NCBI GenBank assembly: GCA_017302335.1
Contig: JAFLCT010000002.1
Location: forward strand, 1-61,679
Reading direction: 5' to 3'
Source of the DNA: Caulobacterales bacterium
Lineage (GTDB): Bacteria > Pseudomonadota > Alphaproteobacteria > Caulobacterales > Caulobacteraceae
DNA length: 61,679 bases
Below the pieces are notes generated by a model. The model saw only the letters and a list, made by a program, of their open reading frames with translations. It ran no database searches and was not told the DNA's origin. Shown here one piece after another: positions 59,729 through 61,679 of this stretch (its first letter is position 1; the number at the start of each line of letters is the position of its first letter). The position numbers and the translations under genes are program-made.

Positions 59729-60500
59729 GCTTCCGACGTTCCACGATTCCGGCGAGGAATACGCGGCCTGTCTGTCGGGCGTGACGGTCGCCTATCCGGG
59801 CAGAGCGCCTCTCGGCCCCTTTGATCTGAGCATAGGCAGGGGCGAGATTGTCGCCGTTGTCGGCGCCTCGGGCGCAGGCAAGTCCACCATTCTGCGTCTG
59901 TTTGCAGGGCTTGAGCGAGGCCATGGCGCCGTCGCCCGGACGCCTGAGATCGTTTGCAGCTTCGTCTTCCAGTCCCCGACCCTGATGCCGTGGGCCACGG
60001 CGCTTCGGAACGTCGCCTTGCCGCTGGACCTCGCCGGCATCCCCCGCGCCGAGGCGCGCGACCGCGCCGCCGCCGCCCTGGCCGCCGTCGGTCTGGGCGA
60101 CCGCCTCGACGCCCGCCCGCATCAGCTTTCCGGCGGCATGGCCATGCGCGTGGCGCTGGCCCGCGCCCTCGTCACCCGCCCGGCTCTGCTGCTGCTCGAC
60201 GAACCCTTCGCCGCGCTGGACTCCATCACCCGTCGCCGTCTGATCGAGGACCTGCATCGCCTCTGGAGCGACCGCAATCCCCGCCCGGCTCTCGTCTTCG
60301 TCACCCACGATGTAGAGGAGGCCGTCTACTTCGCCGCCCGCACCGTGGTGCTGGACGCCGCGACCGGCGCCGTCGTCGCCGACCGACCCTCGCCGGGCGT
60401 CTTGCCGCGCCCTGCCGACTGGCGGCTTGATCCCGCCTATCGTTCAGCGGTCGAGACCGTCGCCGCCGCCCTGGCCGCGACCATGGAGACGGCGGCATGA
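59721..60500 (+). CDS. ABC importer ATP-binding protein (NitT/TauT/SsuB type)
   Basis: The 259-residue ATPase powers the importer. Walker A is VGASGAGKSTILRLFAG, the Q-loop is FVFQSPTLMPW, the signature is LSGGMAMRVALARAL and Walker B is LLLLDEPFAALD, followed by the switch His in VFVTHDVEEAVYFA. The GTG start at 59721 lies 8 bp inside the end of the binding-protein gene, and its own stop overlaps the permease ATG (ATGA). Confidence 0.92.
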   Translation: MAKLPTFHDSGEEYAACLSGVTVAYPGRAPLGPFDLSIGRGEIVAVVGASGAGKSTILRLFAGLERGHGAVARTPEIVCSFVFQSPTLMPWATALRNVALPLDLAGIPRAEARDRAAAALAAVGLGDRLDARPHQLSGGMAMRVALARALVTRPALLLLDEPFAALDSITRRRLIEDLHRLWSDRNPRPALVFVTHDVEEAVYFAARTVVLDAATGAVVADRPSPGVLPRPADWRLDPAYRSAVETVAAALAATMETAA

Positions 60501-61276
60501 AACGGCCGATCGACATCGCCGCGCCTTGGTTGCTGCTCGGCCTGTTGCTGGCCGTCTGGGAGACCGCCTGCCGCCTGTCGCACGTCCCGCCCTATTTCCT
60601 GCCCCCGCCCAGCGCGGTCGCCGCCGCCTTGGTCGAGACCGCGCCCGTCCTGGCCGCTTCGGCGGCCGTCACCTTCGGTATGGCGCTCCAGGCCCTGGTC
60701 GTCGCCTTCATTGTGGGCGGCGGTTTGGCGCTGCTGGTCTCGCTGAGCCGCCCGGTCGAAACCGCCGTGCGCCCCCTGGCCGTGGCGCTTCAGGTCACGC
60801 CTGTCGTCGCCATCGCGCCGCTCGTTCTGATCTGGTTCGGTCTCGACCACGCCGACCGCGCCGTCGTCGCCCTGGCCGCCGCCGTCGCCGTCTTTCCCTT
60901 GTTCTCAGGCGTCCTGACCGGGCTGAACAGCGCCGATCCCGATCTGGAGCGCCTGTTCGACCTTTACGGCGCCTCGCCCCTGCAACGCCTCCGTCATCTG
61001 CGTCTGCCCACCGCCCTGCCCTTCGTTCTGGAAGGTCTGCGCGTCGCCGTCGGACTGGCGGTCATCGGCGCCGTGGTGGCCGAGTTCGTCTCCGGCTCCG
61101 GCGCCACCCAGGGCTTGGCCTGGCGTCTGCTGGAGGCAGGCAATCGTCTGCGCACCGCCGACCTCTTAGCGGCCCTGACCTGGCTGACCGTCATGGGTCT
61201 GGTGCTGAACGCCGCCGTCGCCGCCGTCGAACGCGCCATCGCCCGCCGTTCCGGCCGCCCGTTAGCCGGGGGTTAA
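60497..61276 (+). CDS. ABC importer permease (SsuC/TauC/NitT type)
   Basis: A 259-residue inner-membrane permease with about six helices. The ATPase-contact EAA loop is visible as LERLFDLYGASPLQRLRHLRLPTALPFVLEGLRVAVGLAVIGAVVAEFVSG. The N-terminal WETACRLSHVPPYFLPPPSAVAAAL is typical of this transporter group. It is the last gene of the importer operon, and a separate gene begins 24 bp later. Confidence 0.92.
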   Translation: MKRPIDIAAPWLLLGLLLAVWETACRLSHVPPYFLPPPSAVAAALVETAPVLAASAAVTFGMALQALVVAFIVGGGLALLVSLSRPVETAVRPLAVALQVTPVVAIAPLVLIWFGLDHADRAVVALAAAVAVFPLFSGVLTGLNSADPDLERLFDLYGASPLQRLRHLRLPTALPFVLEGLRVAVGLAVIGAVVAEFVSGSGATQGLAWRLLEAGNRLRTADLLAALTWLTVMGLVLNAAVAAVERAIARRSGRPLAGG

Positions 61277-61300
61277 TCGCTCCACCTCTATCGAGAAGCC

Positions 61301-61679
61301 ATGTACCCTGTCGTGGGGAAGGCTGCCGTGCGCCACACCCTGATCCTGTCGATCGCCCTGACCGCCCTCGCCGGGGCCGCCGAAGCGCAATCTCGCCCAC
61401 CCGCCAACGGCCAGGCCGCCGGTCTCCGTTACCTGACCTGGGCCGGCAAGGCCGAAGCCGACGTCCCCGAATCCGTCGCATCTGATCGCGCTGCGCCCGC
61501 CCCGCCCATCGCAGCCCAGCGCCCGACCCCGGCTCGGTCTTCGACGCCGCGCGTCATCCCGCATGGCGGAGGCGCCGCCGCGCCTGTTCCGACGCCGACT
61601 TCGCCCCGCAGCGGCCTGACCCCCGCCAATGCCTGGATGCGGCCGCCCGCGGCCCGCACCGTCGAAGCGCCGCAGCCCC
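61301..61679 (+). CDS. Secreted Pro/Ala-rich protein, 3' truncated by window edge
   Basis: An ATG at 61301 opens 126 codons to the end of the window without a stop. A signal peptide is visible (ILSIALTALAGAAEAQ, cleavage near residue 30). The mature part starts SRPPANGQAAGLRYLTWAGKA and becomes Pro/Ala-rich with APAPPIAAQRPTP and TPARSS. No domain is recognised. An in-frame GTG at 61328 is an alternative start. It may belong to the same kind of envelope protein as the tail at the start of the window, but no link is shown. Confidence 0.6.
   Translation, partial: MYPVVGKAAVRHTLILSIALTALAGAAEAQSRPPANGQAAGLRYLTWAGKAEADVPESVASDRAAPAPPIAAQRPTPARSSTPRVIPHGGGAAAPVPTPTSPRSGLTPANAWMRPPAARTVEAPQP

Overview
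The window is GC-rich chromosomal DNA from an alphaproteobacterium, most likely Caulobacterales of the Brevundimonas/Caulobacter type. This rests on the very high GC3 of every gene, many ATGA/GTGA start-stop overlaps, the alphaproteobacterial RpoH, a Calvin-type class II aldolase next to gap and pgk, and a complete Rhodobacter-capsulatus-type gene transfer agent (GTA) cluster. The genus is an inference; there is no rRNA here to confirm it. Both window ends cut through Ala/Pro-rich secreted-type genes.

Bases 1-6.6 kb hold housekeeping genes: a DUF3297 protein, an M28 peptidase, tRNA-Leu(UAA), cysS, folE, an ExbD/TolR protein with a clear terminator, and ubiD. From 6.6 to 10.6 kb lies a more accessory stretch. 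It has a one-chain DUF262-DUF1524 (GmrSD-like) nuclease and a crotonase-fold protein whose ribosome binding site touches a perfect 12-bp palindrome. It also has one intact and two truncated copies of a small membrane-protein family. From 10.6 to 25 kb come an M14 carboxypeptidase, MAPEG, pmbA, cysQ and small proteins, then a lipopolysaccharide operon (msbA, a DUF374 acyltransferase, waaA, lpxK). An amidohydrolase, an L,D-transpeptidase-like lipoprotein and an aldehyde dehydrogenase follow. At 25-29.4 kb a four-EF-hand secreted protein is divergent from an OmpR-type response regulator, a histidine kinase and an S41 peptidase, which could form a calcium-linked envelope response unit.

From 29.5 to 34.5 kb run gap, a secreted gluzincin-like protein, pgk and fba. 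They are followed by an RluA-family pseudouridine synthase, rpoH, a receiver protein lacking its phosphoacceptor aspartate, purA, serC and a J-domain protein.

The minus strand from 55.1 down to 41.0 kb is a complete GTA structural cluster: terminase subunits, portal, protease, capsid, connectors, tail tube, chaperones, tape measure, baseplate, cell wall peptidase and megatron. Two genes between terminase and portal encode a spike-base protein (RCAP_Rcc01079 type) and a fibre-like protein. The head-spike genes, which sit at a separate locus in R. capsulatus, are therefore inside the main cluster here. There is no integrase, repressor or replication gene.

At 55.7-56.2 kb a Vsr-like DUF559 endonuclease gene lies between two inverted ~60-bp bi-hairpin repeats. 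A third copy of the repeat is read in frame inside the adjacent ABC-F gene (57.76-57.81 kb). The outer ends of the repeats provide the Shine-Dalgarno sequences of both flanking genes. I regard this repeat/nuclease pair as the best candidate for an undescribed system. A 625-bp non-coding but strongly structured stretch (58.08-58.70 kb) then precedes a three-gene NMT1/THI5-type ABC importer.
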